Assembly (NCBI RefSeq): GCF_004682055.1
Contig: NZ_QUZU01000043.1
Span: 1-49,052, forward strand
Length of the DNA: 49,052 nucleotides
Reading direction: 5' to 3'
DNA from: Pseudomonas kairouanensis
GTDB lineage: Bacteria > Pseudomonadota > Gammaproteobacteria > Pseudomonadales > Pseudomonadaceae
Positions 1 through 8,535 of this stretch are shown here, one piece after another. Every line of letters begins with the position of its first letter. Within the stretch, counting starts at the first letter, position 1. The notes beneath the pieces were generated by a model. It ran no database searches and had not been told where the DNA came from. It saw only the letters and a list, made by a program, of their open reading frames with translations. Both the position numbers and the translations under genes were made by a program.

Positions 1-6
1 ACCGCC

Positions 7-47
7 ATCGGGAGCAAGTCGAATCGTCGCACCGCCCCTCCTACATT
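7..47 (-). repeat. REP element, long-loop variant, at window edge
   Basis: Read on the minus strand this is a Pseudomonas REP (GTAGGAGGGG ... CTTGCTCCCGAT), but its centre carries the 16-nt block CGGTGCGACGATTCGA where the ordinary element has a single G. The same block is in the left arm of the REPIN at 17596-17704. Any partner arm would lie outside the window. Confidence 0.7.
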
Positions 48-81
48 GACTGCATTTCAAAGATTAATAATCGGTGTTGGA

Positions 82-2043
82 CTAACTCCCGCGGAAATCT
101 GCGGCATTCAGGCCAAACCGGCTCATCTTGTTGTACAACCCGCCACGGGACACGTTGAGCTGCCGCGCAGCCAGGCGAATATTCCCGCCGGCCGCTTGCA
201 GTGCCGCGACAATGGCATTCATTTCATGACTGCTCAGGTCTTGCGCCGGTTGCGCCTCAAGCAGGCGCGCCGGGGCGCGATGCCGGGTGTCCAATGGCAG
301 GTCGGACGGTTGGATCAGTTCACCCGTGGCCAAGTTGGTCGCCCGTTCGATGCTGTTTTCCAACTCGCGCACATTGCCCGGCCAGCCGTAGGCCGACAGC
401 AATGCCAGGGCATCCGGCGAGAAATCCTGCACCGATTTACGCAACGAACGGGCAAAACGCGCTAAAAAATGCCGTGCCAGCAGGGCAATATCTTCACGAC
501 GCATGCGCAGTGGCGGCACGGTCAAATTCAATACGTTGAGGCGGTAAAACAGGTCTTCGCGAAACGCCCCCTCCGCCACCGCTTGGCTGAGGTTGCGGTG
601 AGTGGCCGCGATGATGCGTACATCCACCCGTCGCGAGGTCTTCGCGCCGACGCGGGTCACTTCACCTTCCTGCAACACCCGCAACAAACTGACCTGGGCA
701 TCGAAGGACATGTCGCCAATTTCATCCAGGAAAATCGTGCCGCCATCCGCCAATTCAAACTTGCCCGCCGAACCGCCACGGGCGGCGCCGGTGAACGCAC
801 CTTCGACATGCCCGAACAGCTCGCTTTGCACCAGGTCCCGTGGGATTGCGCCGCAGTTCACTGCCACAAACGGGCCCTTGTGGCGATCACTGCCGTTATG
901 GATCGCCTGGGCGAACAGCTCCTTGCCGGTGCCGCTTTCGCCAAGGATCAAAGTGGTGGAATCGCTGCGGCTGGCGATCCGCCCCAGGTGCAGCGCATCC
1001 TGGATTGCCCGCGAGTGGCCCTGGATGGTGTCGAAGGTATAACTGGCCTGGGTGCCGATGATGCGCCGGGTAATTTCGCGGATACGGCGGTTCTCCCGCA
1101 GTGACACGATCACCCCACCCTGCTCCAGCGGGCACACCGAGACCAGGCAGGCAAGCTGGCTGCGGTCATGCAGGTGGAAGGTGCAATCGAGGTCGCGCAC
1201 GGGCTCGCCCAGCACGTCACCCAACTCGCTGCGGCCCAGGCGCTGGAACGGGCTGCCGATCAATTCCAGCCCCACCCCGAACAACTGCCGGGCATACCGG
1301 TTGAGGGCCTTGATGCAACCGCGCTCATCCAGCACCACCAGGCCTTCGTTGAGTACTTCGAGCACGGCTTGTTGTTCTTCCAGCAAGCCTTGCAACGCCA
1401 TCTGGCGTGACACCGCATCGGCCGCTGCTTGTACGGTGCCCAGGGTATGAAAGTGAAACCAGCCGGGCTCAGCGGTGAGGGTCAGCATGGCCAAGGTCTG
1501 GCCCTGGGCATTCTTGATCGGCGCGGCGGCGCAATGCATGCGGCGTTGGCGCAGGCCGATGGCATAGTTTTCCTCGGCGAGCACATACACCAGATGATCT
1601 TCGGCCAGCGCCAGGCCGGTGCAGTTGGTGCCTTGGATCGACTCCAGCAGGCGACTGCCCACCGGGGTGATGTCCAGCCCGCAAAAGTACAGGGTGATGC
1701 CGTCCGCATCGGTGAGGTTGATATGGCCACGGGGGTTGTAGGCCAGCAGGCCGTGCATGACCTGTGCGGCAGCCGTGATCAATACGCGATGGCTGGCGAG
1801 GGTCGCCGCCAGGGCTTCAGGGGCGACGAAGCGGTAGGCGTTGTCTGCCGGGTCAATACCGGCCTGGACGCTGCGGCACCAGGAATCCCAGATCACTTGC
1901 CGCACACCTGCCGGACGTTCAGCCAGACCGGCCACGCAATCGCGCCACGCCTGCTCCAACGCGACGACTGGGCCGTCATTCAACGCAGCGGGCCCCAGGG
2001 CCGTGAGGTAATCGAGGTCTTGTACGCTGAACGCCATGCTCAT
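82..2043 (-). CDS. Sigma-54-dependent activator, GAF/PAS-AAA+-Fis (AcoR-like)
   Basis: Bacterial enhancer-binding protein of about 653 residues. The N-terminal half looks like a GAF-type sensor (residues ~75-225) followed by a PAS-like segment (~230-300). The AAA+ domain has Walker A GESGTGKE near residue 370, the sigma-54 contact loop GAFTGA near 417 and Walker B GTIFLDEIG near 438. A Fis-type helix-turn-helix closes the protein (LAARQLNVSRGGLYNK). There is no phosphoreceiver domain, so it probably senses a small ligand, as AcoR does. It is divergent from the operon at 2230, whose promoter is a sigma-54 promoter with paired palindromes upstream, so that operon is the obvious target. The ATG at 2043 was chosen; an in-frame GTG at 2052 and an ATG at 2037 are alternatives. 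The effector is unknown; a cyclitol or sugar related to the target operon is inferred. Confidence 0.9.
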   Translation of the reverse strand: MSMAFSVQDLDYLTALGPAALNDGPVVALEQAWRDCVAGLAERPAGVRQVIWDSWCRSVQAGIDPADNAYRFVAPEALAATLASHRVLITAAAQVMHGLLAYNPRGHINLTDADGITLYFCGLDITPVGSRLLESIQGTNCTGLALAEDHLVYVLAEENYAIGLRQRRMHCAAAPIKNAQGQTLAMLTLTAEPGWFHFHTLGTVQAAADAVSRQMALQGLLEEQQAVLEVLNEGLVVLDERGCIKALNRYARQLFGVGLELIGSPFQRLGRSELGDVLGEPVRDLDCTFHLHDRSQLACLVSVCPLEQGGVIVSLRENRRIREITRRIIGTQASYTFDTIQGHSRAIQDALHLGRIASRSDSTTLILGESGTGKELFAQAIHNGSDRHKGPFVAVNCGAIPRDLVQSELFGHVEGAFTGAARGGSAGKFELADGGTIFLDEIGDMSFDAQVSLLRVLQEGEVTRVGAKTSRRVDVRIIAATHRNLSQAVAEGAFREDLFYRLNVLNLTVPPLRMRREDIALLARHFLARFARSLRKSVQDFSPDALALLSAYGWPGNVRELENSIERATNLATGELIQPSDLPLDTRHRAPARLLEAQPAQDLSSHEMNAIVAALQAAGGNIRLAARQLNVSRGGLYNKMSRFGLNAADFRGS

Positions 2044-2067
2044 CGGAAACACCCATGTTCATATTTT

Positions 2068-2091
2068 TGACATGTCAGTATAGACATGTCA
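2068..2091. promoter_or_regulatory. Tandem palindromes, likely enhancer site of the sigma-54 activator
   Basis: TGACATGTCA (2068-2077) is a perfect 10-bp palindrome. GACATGTC (2083-2090) is a second, 14 bp away centre to centre. They lie about 100 bp upstream of the expected start of the sigma-54 promoter at 2155 and just upstream of the divergent activator gene. This is a usual place for an enhancer-binding site and allows autoregulation. Binding is inferred. Confidence 0.65.
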
Positions 2092-2154
2092 TCCAAATGA
2101 ACACTTGCCGTTTATAAATTCATATAAAAACCTTAAATATCAGCAGCTTATAAA

Positions 2155-2171
2155 TTGGCACAGCCCTTGCT
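2155..2171 (+). promoter_or_regulatory. Sigma-54 (-24/-12) promoter
   Basis: TTGGCACAGCCCTTGCT matches the RpoN consensus TTGGCAC-N5-TTGCT. The GG (2157-2158) and GC (2169-2170) are separated by exactly 10 nt. Transcription should start near 2182, about 48 nt before the ATG at 2230. It drives the oxidoreductase / TIM-barrel / binding-protein operon. Confidence 0.85.
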
Positions 2172-2229
2172 CTATCCCTACTGCCCATCAGGACCGTCCT
2201 GAGGCCAACAATAAAAAAGGGGTTATTGC

Positions 2230-3234
2230 ATGAGTACACAGAACATCCGCCTGGGCTTGATCGGCGCCGGTCGCATGGGCAGCTTTCACGGTTTGACGGC
2301 GGCGCGACACATCCCCGGTGCCAACCTGGTGGCGATTGCCGACCCCACCCCTGGCCAGGCTGCCCGCCTCGCCGCAGAGCTGGGTGTGAGCAAGGTCTAC
2401 ACCGACCCGCAGCACCTGCTGGACGACCCGGATATCGATGGCGTGATCATCGCCGCCCCGGCCCGCAGCCACGCCGAATTGGTAATCAGCGCCGCACGCG
2501 CCGGCAAGGGGATCTTCTGCGAAAAACCCATGGCCATCACCCTCGATGAAGCCGACCGCGCCATCGCCGCTGCCGCCGATGCCCGTGTGCCGTTGCAGGT
2601 GGGGTTCAACCGGCGCTTTGCCAAGAGCTTTCGCACCGCGCATCTGGATGTCGTGGCTGGCCGCATCGGCACCCCGCAACTGCTGCGCTCGCTGACTCGC
2701 GACCCAGCGCTGAACAACCCGGCCAACTCGCCGCAGTGGGTAATCTTCCTCGAAACCCTGATCCACGATTTCGACACCCTGCGCTACCTCAACCCCGGCG
2801 CCGAGGCGGTACAGGTGCATGTGATGGCCGACGCGTTGATCGCCCCTGACTTCAAGAGCAAAGGCTTCCTCGACACCGCCGTAGTGACGATCCGCTTCGA
2901 TAACGGCGCGATTGCCACCGCCGAGGCCAACTTCCAGGCGGTGTATGGCTACGACGTGCGCGGCGAAGTGTTCGGCAGCGCGGGCATGCTGACCATGGGT
3001 GGCGTCAACGAGTCCGACCTGGTGCGCTACCTGGCCCAAGGCATCCAGGCCGACACCCAACGCCTGGACACCGACCTGCTGCGCGACGCCTACATCGCCG
3101 AACTCAACCACTTTGCCGAGTGCCTGCGCACCGGCGCCAAGCCGATGGCCAGTGGCGAAGACGCCCGCGCCGCCCTGGCGATTGCCCGCGCGTGCATCCG
3201 GTCGTTCGAGCAAGGCCAGGCGGTGGCCGTATGA
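2230..3234 (+). CDS. Gfo/Idh/MocA oxidoreductase, inositol 2-dehydrogenase-like
   Basis: NAD(P)-dependent cytoplasmic dehydrogenase of 334 residues. The N-terminal Rossmann fold has GLIGAGRMG (residues 9-17). The family's catalytic EKP lysine is K99. The C-terminal domain has the IHDFD motif (H179), matching the catalytic histidine of inositol dehydrogenases, but the acidic residue four positions earlier is Glu175 where Asp is usual. Known relatives oxidise myo-inositol, scyllo-inositol or related sugars at C2. It is the first gene of the sigma-54-driven operon and its stop overlaps the next start (ATGA). A cyclitol or aldose substrate is likely; the exact one cannot be read from sequence. 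Confidence 0.85.
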   Translation: MSTQNIRLGLIGAGRMGSFHGLTAARHIPGANLVAIADPTPGQAARLAAELGVSKVYTDPQHLLDDPDIDGVIIAAPARSHAELVISAARAGKGIFCEKPMAITLDEADRAIAAAADARVPLQVGFNRRFAKSFRTAHLDVVAGRIGTPQLLRSLTRDPALNNPANSPQWVIFLETLIHDFDTLRYLNPGAEAVQVHVMADALIAPDFKSKGFLDTAVVTIRFDNGAIATAEANFQAVYGYDVRGEVFGSAGMLTMGGVNESDLVRYLAQGIQADTQRLDTDLLRDAYIAELNHFAECLRTGAKPMASGEDARAALAIARACIRSFEQGQAVAV

Positions 3235-4010
3235 GCCCGTTCAAGCTGGCGATCAGTGCCGAGATGGTGTTTCTGGACCTGCCGTTCATTGAGCGGGTCA
3301 AACGCATTCATCAGTTGGGCTTCAGCGCCGAGATCTGGAACTGGACCGACAAGGACATCGGCGCCCTGGTCGCGACCGGGGCAGACTTCACCTCGATGAC
3401 CGGCTACATCACCGGCACCCTCACCGACCCGGACGGCATCCGCCAACTGCTGGACACCGCCCGCGAATCCCTGAGCGTTGCCGAACAACTCAACTGCCCC
3501 AGCCTCAACCTGCACGGCACTGGCCTTGGCGAAGGTGGCCTGCCCGTGCAGCCGGTGAGCCACACCACCGGCCGTATGTGGCTGAGCGCCTGCAAGACCC
3601 TGGAGAAAATCGCGCGCCTGGGGGAAGACGCCGGCCGCGTGTTCCTGCTGGAAAACCTCAATACCGAAGTCGACCACCCCGGCACCCCGTTCGCCCGCGC
3701 CGATGACACCCTGGCGCTGATCGAAGCGGTGGGCAGCCCGCACCTGAAGATGAACCTGGACCTGTACCACGCGCAGATCGGCGAAGGTAATTTGATCGAG
3801 CTGATCCAGCGCGCAGGCGCCGCCATCGGTGAAATCCAGGTGGCCGATGTGCCCGGCCGCAAGGAGCCGGGCACCGGTGAAATCCACTACCCTGCCATTG
3901 CCAGGGCCTTGCATGCCATGGGCTACCGTGGCGTGGTGGGGCTCGAAGGCTGGGCCAGCGGCGACAGCGAACGGGCCCTGGAGCGATTCCGTCAAGCGTT
4001 CACCCTATAA
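3231..4010 (+). CDS. Hydroxypyruvate isomerase-like TIM-barrel protein
   Basis: Sugar-phosphate-isomerase/epimerase-type TIM barrel of 259 residues in the Hyi/IolI/OtnI superfamily. Family signatures are LLENLN (Glu141, a likely metal and catalytic ligand), NLDLYHAQ, IQVADVPGRKEPGTGEI and the C-terminal GLEGW. Translation starts at the ATG inside the preceding stop (ATGA), so the two proteins are probably coupled and act in sequence: the oxidoreductase makes a keto-sugar and this enzyme isomerises it. Family names for this sequence type (hydroxypyruvate isomerase) are usually by homology, so the substrate remains open. It is distinct from OtnI at 36907 in this window. Confidence 0.85.
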   Translation: MSPFKLAISAEMVFLDLPFIERVKRIHQLGFSAEIWNWTDKDIGALVATGADFTSMTGYITGTLTDPDGIRQLLDTARESLSVAEQLNCPSLNLHGTGLGEGGLPVQPVSHTTGRMWLSACKTLEKIARLGEDAGRVFLLENLNTEVDHPGTPFARADDTLALIEAVGSPHLKMNLDLYHAQIGEGNLIELIQRAGAAIGEIQVADVPGRKEPGTGEIHYPAIARALHAMGYRGVVGLEGWASGDSERALERFRQAFTL

Positions 4011-4029
4011 CAATAAAAGGAACACCCTT

Positions 4030-4956
4030 ATGAACCGCTATGCATTGATTGTTGCCTCGCTGTTACTGCTGTTCAGCCCCTGGTCGTTCGCCGAGTACCG
4101 CATCGGCGTGAGCATTGCCCGGGTGGACGACAACTTCATGACCTACGTGCGCAACGGCCTGCAGGATGCCGCCAAGCAACAGGGTGTGCAGATCCAGTTC
4201 GAAGACGCCCAAGGCGACGTGGTGCGCCAGCTCAACCAGGTCGAAGGCTTTCTGAACCAAAAAGTCGATGCGGTAATCGTGCTGCCGGTGGACACCTCCG
4301 CCACCGCCAACATGACCCGCGCCGCCGTGGCGGCCAACAAGCCGCTGGTGTACGTCAACCGCCACCCGGACGAGCGCACCCTGCCCAAGGGCGTGGTGAC
4401 GGTGGCGTCCAACGACATCGAGGCCGGGCAGTTGCAAATGCGCTTCCTCGCGGAAAAACTCGGCGGCAAGGGCAATGTGGCGATCATCATGGGCGACCTT
4501 GCGCAAAATGCGACCCACGACCGAACCGAAGGCGCCAAGCAGGTGCTCAAGGACTATCCAGGCATCAAGGTGGTGGAGCAGCAAAGCGCCGAATGGCAGC
4601 GCAACAAAGGCATGGACCTGACCAGCAACTGGGTGCTGGCGGGCACGCAGTTCGACGCGATTATTGCCAATAACGATGAAATGGCGATTGGCGCGGGAAT
4701 GGCGTTGCAGCAAGCGGGCAAGGCCAAGGGTGAAGTGGCGATTGTGGGCATCGATGGGTTGCCGGACGGGTTGGCGGCGGTCAAGCGGGGGCTGTTGGCG
4801 GCGTCGGTGTTCCAGGACCCGAAAGCCCAGGCGGCCAAGGCGGTGGAGTCGGCGATCAAGATGATCAAGGGCGAGCCGATTGAAGCGGAGGTGTGGGTGC
4901 CGTTTGAGCTGATCAAGCCGGAGCAGGTGGCGATGTTTGAGCAACGCTACAAATAG
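4030..4956 (+). CDS. Periplasmic sugar-binding protein, ribose/inositol type, without its ABC partners
   Basis: Solute-binding protein of 308 residues, Peripla_BP_4 (RbsB/IbpA) fold. A Sec signal peptide is clear (MNRYALIVASLLLLFSPWSFA, cleavage before EYRIG). The family core KVDAVIVLPVDTS, the hinge NNDEMAIGAGMAL and VAIVGIDGLPD are all present. It follows the TIM-barrel gene by 19 bp, with AAAGGA upstream of the ATG, so it belongs to the sigma-54 operon. No ATPase or permease follows; a REPIN ends the unit. It must therefore use a transporter elsewhere or serve as a sensor. An inositol-like ligand is suggested only by the dehydrogenase next to it. Confidence 0.88.
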   Translation: MNRYALIVASLLLLFSPWSFAEYRIGVSIARVDDNFMTYVRNGLQDAAKQQGVQIQFEDAQGDVVRQLNQVEGFLNQKVDAVIVLPVDTSATANMTRAAVAANKPLVYVNRHPDERTLPKGVVTVASNDIEAGQLQMRFLAEKLGGKGNVAIIMGDLAQNATHDRTEGAKQVLKDYPGIKVVEQQSAEWQRNKGMDLTSNWVLAGTQFDAIIANNDEMAIGAGMALQQAGKAKGEVAIVGIDGLPDGLAAVKRGLLAASVFQDPKAQAAKAVESAIKMIKGEPIEAEVWVPFELIKPEQVAMFEQRYK

Positions 4957-4974
4957 GCCTGTAAACACTGTTCC

Positions 4975-5069
4975 AAATGTGGGAGCGGGCTTGCTCGCGA
5001 AGGCGGTGTGTCAGTTGATGAAAATGTTGACTTCACACCGCATTCGCGAGCAAGCCCGCTCCCACATTT
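4975..5069. repeat. REPIN (inverted REP pair, GCTTGCTCGCGA type)
   Basis: Two 27-nt arms (4975-5001 and 5043-5069) are perfect inverted repeats. The join also pairs (GCGGTGTG with CACACCGC), so the whole unit can fold into one long hairpin. It sits between the converging ends of the operon at 2230 and the yghU gene and may terminate or stabilise both transcripts. Confidence 0.9.
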
Positions 5070-5085
5070 TGATTGTGTTGAGCCT

Positions 5086-5919
5086 TTAGTCCAAGTCGCT
5101 GGCACTATGGCGCTCGGCGAGTTGCTCATGTGGCTCACCCGAAACCCGGTTCACCCGCCGCCCCCTTTGCACCGCCGGCCGCGCTTCAATCGCATCGGCC
5201 CAGCGCAGCACATGCTTGTATTCATGCACCGACAAAAACTCTGCCGCGCCATACAAGCGACCTTTGACCAAGCCACCGTACCAGGGCCAGATGGCGATAT
5301 CGGCGATGGTGTATTCATCCCCGGCGACGTATTCGCTCACCGCCAGGCGCTGGTCTAGCACGTCGAGTTGACGCTTGGTCTCCATGGCAAAGCGGTTGAT
5401 CGCGTATTCCATCTTGCTCGGCGCATACGCATAAAAATGCCCGAAGCCGCCGCCCACGTAAGGCGCGCTGCCCATCTGCCAGAACAACCACGACAGGCAC
5501 TCGGCACGGGCGGCAGGCTCGGTAGGGAAGAACGCACCGAATTTCTCCGCCAGGTACTGCAGGATCGCGCCCGACTCGAACACCCGAATCGGCGTGGCAC
5601 CGCTACGGTCCAGCAGGGCCGGGATCTTGGAGTTGGGATTGCCCCCCACAAAGCCACTGCCGAACTGCTCGCCATCGCCAATCTTGATCAGCCAGGCGTC
5701 GTACTCCGCACCGCTGTGCCCCAGGGCCAACAGTTCTTCCAGCAGGATGGTGACCTTCTGCCCATTGGGCGTGGCCAGGGAATACAACTGCAGCGGGTGC
5801 TTGCCCACCGGCAGCGCTTTTTCGTGGGTAGCGCCGGCGATAGGCCGGTTGATACTGGCGAAAGTGCCGCCGCTTTCGGTGTCCCAGGTCCAGACTTTCG
5901 GGGGTACGTAGTCGGTCAT
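5086..5919 (-). CDS. yghU: Glutathione-dependent disulfide-bond oxidoreductase (YghU type)
   Basis: Glutathione S-transferase superfamily member of 277 residues, close to the family's usual ~288. The N-terminal region (YVPPKVWTWD, then GKHPLQLYSLATPNGQKVTILLEEL) is characteristic of YghU. The NPNSKIPALLD and FESGAILQYLAEKFG segments form the glutathione site. Known members bind two glutathiones and reduce disulfide or peroxide bonds. It is the last gene of the RND efflux operon, 4 bp downstream of the outer-membrane gene, so it is co-expressed with the pump. The ATG at 5919 was chosen because conserved YghU sequence begins there; the frame stays open further upstream into the previous gene. 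Confidence 0.9.
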   Translation of the reverse strand: MTDYVPPKVWTWDTESGGTFASINRPIAGATHEKALPVGKHPLQLYSLATPNGQKVTILLEELLALGHSGAEYDAWLIKIGDGEQFGSGFVGGNPNSKIPALLDRSGATPIRVFESGAILQYLAEKFGAFFPTEPAARAECLSWLFWQMGSAPYVGGGFGHFYAYAPSKMEYAINRFAMETKRQLDVLDQRLAVSEYVAGDEYTIADIAIWPWYGGLVKGRLYGAAEFLSVHEYKHVLRWADAIEARPAVQRGRRVNRVSGEPHEQLAERHSASDLD

Positions 5920-5923
5920 AAGG

Positions 5924-7369
5924 TTACTGCTCCTTGGTGTCAGTACTGTTCGATGCGGCCAGTTGCGCGACGTTCCATCCGCCGCCCAAGGCTTTGATGA
6001 GCCCCACATTAGCGCTCAATTGCTGGGTTTGCAGTTGCAACACGCTGCGCTTAGCCTCCAGCGCAGCGACCTGGGCGGTCACCACGTCCAGATAGGCCAC
6101 CGCGCCCTGGCGATAACGAGAGGTGGAAAGGTCTTCGGCATAGTGCGCGGCGGCGGCCGCAGCGCGTTGATCATCCAGGGCGCTGCCCAGCCCGGCAAGC
6201 TGCGAGAGGTTGTCCTCTACCTGTTCGAATGCGGCCAACACCACGCCACGATACTGTGCGGCGGCTTCATCGGTGCCGGCCTTGGCGATATCCACCCTGG
6301 CCTGGCGCGCGCCACCGTCGAGCAACGTGCCCACCAGCGACGGGCCAATGGCCCAGAACAGGTTGGGCGCGCTCAGCAGGTACGCAAACTCATCGCTCTG
6401 GTAGCCGCCCTGGGCGCTCAGGGTGACCTGCGGAAACCACGCAGCCTTCGCCACGCCGATGCGCGCGTTCGCCGCCGCAATGCGCCGTTGGGCAGCGGCG
6501 ATGTCCGGCCGACGTTGCAGCAAGCTGGACGGCACGCCCGTGGGCACGTTGGGCAAGGCAATCGGGGCGACGTTGACGGCCACGGTGTAGGTCGAGGCCG
6601 ACTCGCCCAACATTGCGGCAATGGCATGCTCCAGCACCGCCCGTTGCACCAGGCTCTGGCTGAGCTGGGACTTGACCGTCGACAGCTGCGTGCGCGCTCG
6701 CGCCACGTCAAGGCCGGAGACAATCCCACCGCCGTGCAGGCCTTCGGTCAGGCTCAGGGCCTTGGCGTAGGCGTCACGGGTCTGTTCGAGCAATTGGTTC
6801 TGCCAATCGATACCGCGCAGGCGCATATAGCTGTCGGCCAACCGGGCCTGCAGGCTCAAGCGCACCGAGGCGAAATCAGCCTTGGCCGCCTCGGAATCTA
6901 GGGTGCCGGCGGCGACCGTGTCGCGCACGCGGCCCCATAGGTCGACCTCATAGTCCAACTCCACCCCTAGGGTGGCGGAATTGTAGACATCCGACGACGT
7001 GGCCGACCGCAACGGCCGGGTGTCGGACTGGCGAATACGTTGGCCGCTGCCGATACCCGACAGTGTGGGCAACAGCCCCGAGCGTGCCTGGGCCACATAG
7101 CCTTGGGACTGCTGGTAATGGGCGAACGCCGCACTCAGGTCCGGGTTGCGGTTGAGCAACTGCTGCTGCATCGCGTCCAACTGCGGGTCGTGGTAGATGC
7201 GCCACCAGCCGTCACGGTTGGCCTGGTCATCGGGGGCGCCGACCGTCCACGGGCCCTGGGTATGGAACTGCGCCGCCAGGGGCATGGGTGGCACAGCCAG
7301 CGGCGGCGCCATCGAGCAGGCGCCCAGGCTCAGGGTGGCGATCAGGCCCAGCAGGTTGCGCTTAGCCAT
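5924..7369 (-). CDS. Outer-membrane efflux lipoprotein, NodT/OprM family
   Basis: TolC-like outer-membrane channel of 481 residues. A lipoprotein signal is visible (MAKRNLLGLIATLSLGAC, lipobox LGAC with Cys18). Two OEP repeats follow, with long helical segments such as YQQSQGYVAQARSGLLPTL and QRRPDIAAAQRRIAAANARIGVAKA. It forms the exit duct of a tripartite RND pump with the adaptor and permease immediately upstream. Its start overlaps the adaptor end by 8 nt, indicating coupled translation. The drug range cannot be inferred from sequence. Confidence 0.93.
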   Translation of the reverse strand: MAKRNLLGLIATLSLGACSMAPPLAVPPMPLAAQFHTQGPWTVGAPDDQANRDGWWRIYHDPQLDAMQQQLLNRNPDLSAAFAHYQQSQGYVAQARSGLLPTLSGIGSGQRIRQSDTRPLRSATSSDVYNSATLGVELDYEVDLWGRVRDTVAAGTLDSEAAKADFASVRLSLQARLADSYMRLRGIDWQNQLLEQTRDAYAKALSLTEGLHGGGIVSGLDVARARTQLSTVKSQLSQSLVQRAVLEHAIAAMLGESASTYTVAVNVAPIALPNVPTGVPSSLLQRRPDIAAAQRRIAAANARIGVAKAAWFPQVTLSAQGGYQSDEFAYLLSAPNLFWAIGPSLVGTLLDGGARQARVDIAKAGTDEAAAQYRGVVLAAFEQVEDNLSQLAGLGSALDDQRAAAAAAHYAEDLSTSRYRQGAVAYLDVVTAQVAALEAKRSVLQLQTQQLSANVGLIKALGGGWNVAQLAASNSTDTKEQ

Positions 7370-8534
7370 GGGGTTTGGCCTCGGCGACGGCCGTGCCAGG
7401 CAACTGCACGGAGTCGTTGTCGGCCAGGCCGTCGGGCGGTGTGTCGATCACGCGGTCGCTGGCTTGCAGGCCGCTGGCAATTTCCACGCTGTCGCCAAAG
7501 TCGCGGGCGATGCTCACGGTCTTGAAGTGCACGCGGTCGTTGCTGTCGAGGGTAGCGACGCGCATTCCGTGGTCATCGAACACCAGGGCACTGGACGGCA
7601 CCCGCAAGACATCGGCCTGTACCGGCAAGTCAAACTGCACGCTGGTGTAGCCCCCCGGCAGCAGGCGACCACCGGGGTTATCCACCAGCAATTGCACCAG
7701 GGTGCTGCCGGATGCGGCGTTGACGGCGTCGGCGGTGGCAATCACTTTGCCGGTGAAGGTTTCGCCACGATACTCCGGCACGCTCAGGCGCGCCGTGGAG
7801 CCCTCACGGATCTGCGGCGAAAAGGTCTGTGGCACCTGCACATACACGCGCAGGCGGCTGACATCGGCCACCGCAAACAGCTCTTTGCCGGCGCTGCCTC
7901 CGGCACTGATCAGCGCGCCCACATCCGTGCTGCGCGCCGTGACCACACCGGCGAACGGCGCGACCAACTGCTGGAACCCCTTGGTCGCCACCAACTGGTC
8001 GACATTGGCCTTGGCCGCCGCCACCCGGGCCTGCTTGGCGGCCAAGTCGCCGGCCCGTTCATCCACCTCCTGGCGCGACACCGAATCAGTCGCCAGCATC
8101 GCCTGCCAACGCTGGGCGGTGGTGCCGGCCAGGTGCGCGTCAGCCTGGGCCGAAGCCAGGGTGGCACGGGCTTGCAGCAATTGCTGGTCGAGTTCCGGGG
8201 TGTCGATGAGTGCCAATACCTGGCCGGCCTTTACGCGGGTCCCAATGTCGACATTCCAGGATTTGAGGTAGCCGTTGACCCGCGCAAAGATCGATGCACG
8301 GGAGTAGGCTTCCATCCGCCCTGGCAGGTTGAGCACGGGGCCCTGGGCTTGCACCACGGGCTTGATCAGGTTGACGCTGGGCAGCGCCTGGGCATCGGTC
8401 CAGCGCTTGAGATCGCGGGACTCATTGGCGCGCACACCCAGGCCAACCCCGACGATGGCGACCACAACCACCCCGCCGGCGATCAACCACAACAGGCCGC
8501 GAGAGGATTTTGGCGTAGAAACAGAAGCGGACAT
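7362..8534 (-). CDS. RND efflux periplasmic adaptor (membrane fusion protein)
   Basis: Adaptor of 390 residues. An N-terminal membrane anchor (LLWLIAGGVVVVAIVGVGLGV) is followed by a barrel-sandwich hybrid (GRMEAYSRASIFARVNGYLKSWNVDIGTRVKAGQVLALID), a coiled-coil hairpin rich in Ala and Gln, and the second half of the lipoyl domain (APFAGVVTARSTDVGALI). It links the permease to the outer-membrane channel. The start at 8534 lies 1 bp after the permease stop; an in-frame start further upstream would overlap the permease and add no family sequence. It belongs to the MdtA/AcrA-like group. Confidence 0.93.
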   Translation of the reverse strand: MSASVSTPKSSRGLLWLIAGGVVVVAIVGVGLGVRANESRDLKRWTDAQALPSVNLIKPVVQAQGPVLNLPGRMEAYSRASIFARVNGYLKSWNVDIGTRVKAGQVLALIDTPELDQQLLQARATLASAQADAHLAGTTAQRWQAMLATDSVSRQEVDERAGDLAAKQARVAAAKANVDQLVATKGFQQLVAPFAGVVTARSTDVGALISAGGSAGKELFAVADVSRLRVYVQVPQTFSPQIREGSTARLSVPEYRGETFTGKVIATADAVNAASGSTLVQLLVDNPGGRLLPGGYTSVQFDLPVQADVLRVPSSALVFDDHGMRVATLDSNDRVHFKTVSIARDFGDSVEIASGLQASDRVIDTPPDGLADNDSVQLPGTAVAEAKPHG

Positions 8535-8535
8535 G

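Noticed and set aside
3231..4010. Calling this gene a second otnI
   Set aside because: Its Hyi-type signature and operon partners (Gfo/Idh, binding protein) differ from the otn cluster, which has its own OtnI at 36907.
4975..5069. CRISPR-like repeats among the palindromes
   Set aside because: Repeats are inverted pairs without regularly spaced direct copies or spacers; no cas genes.
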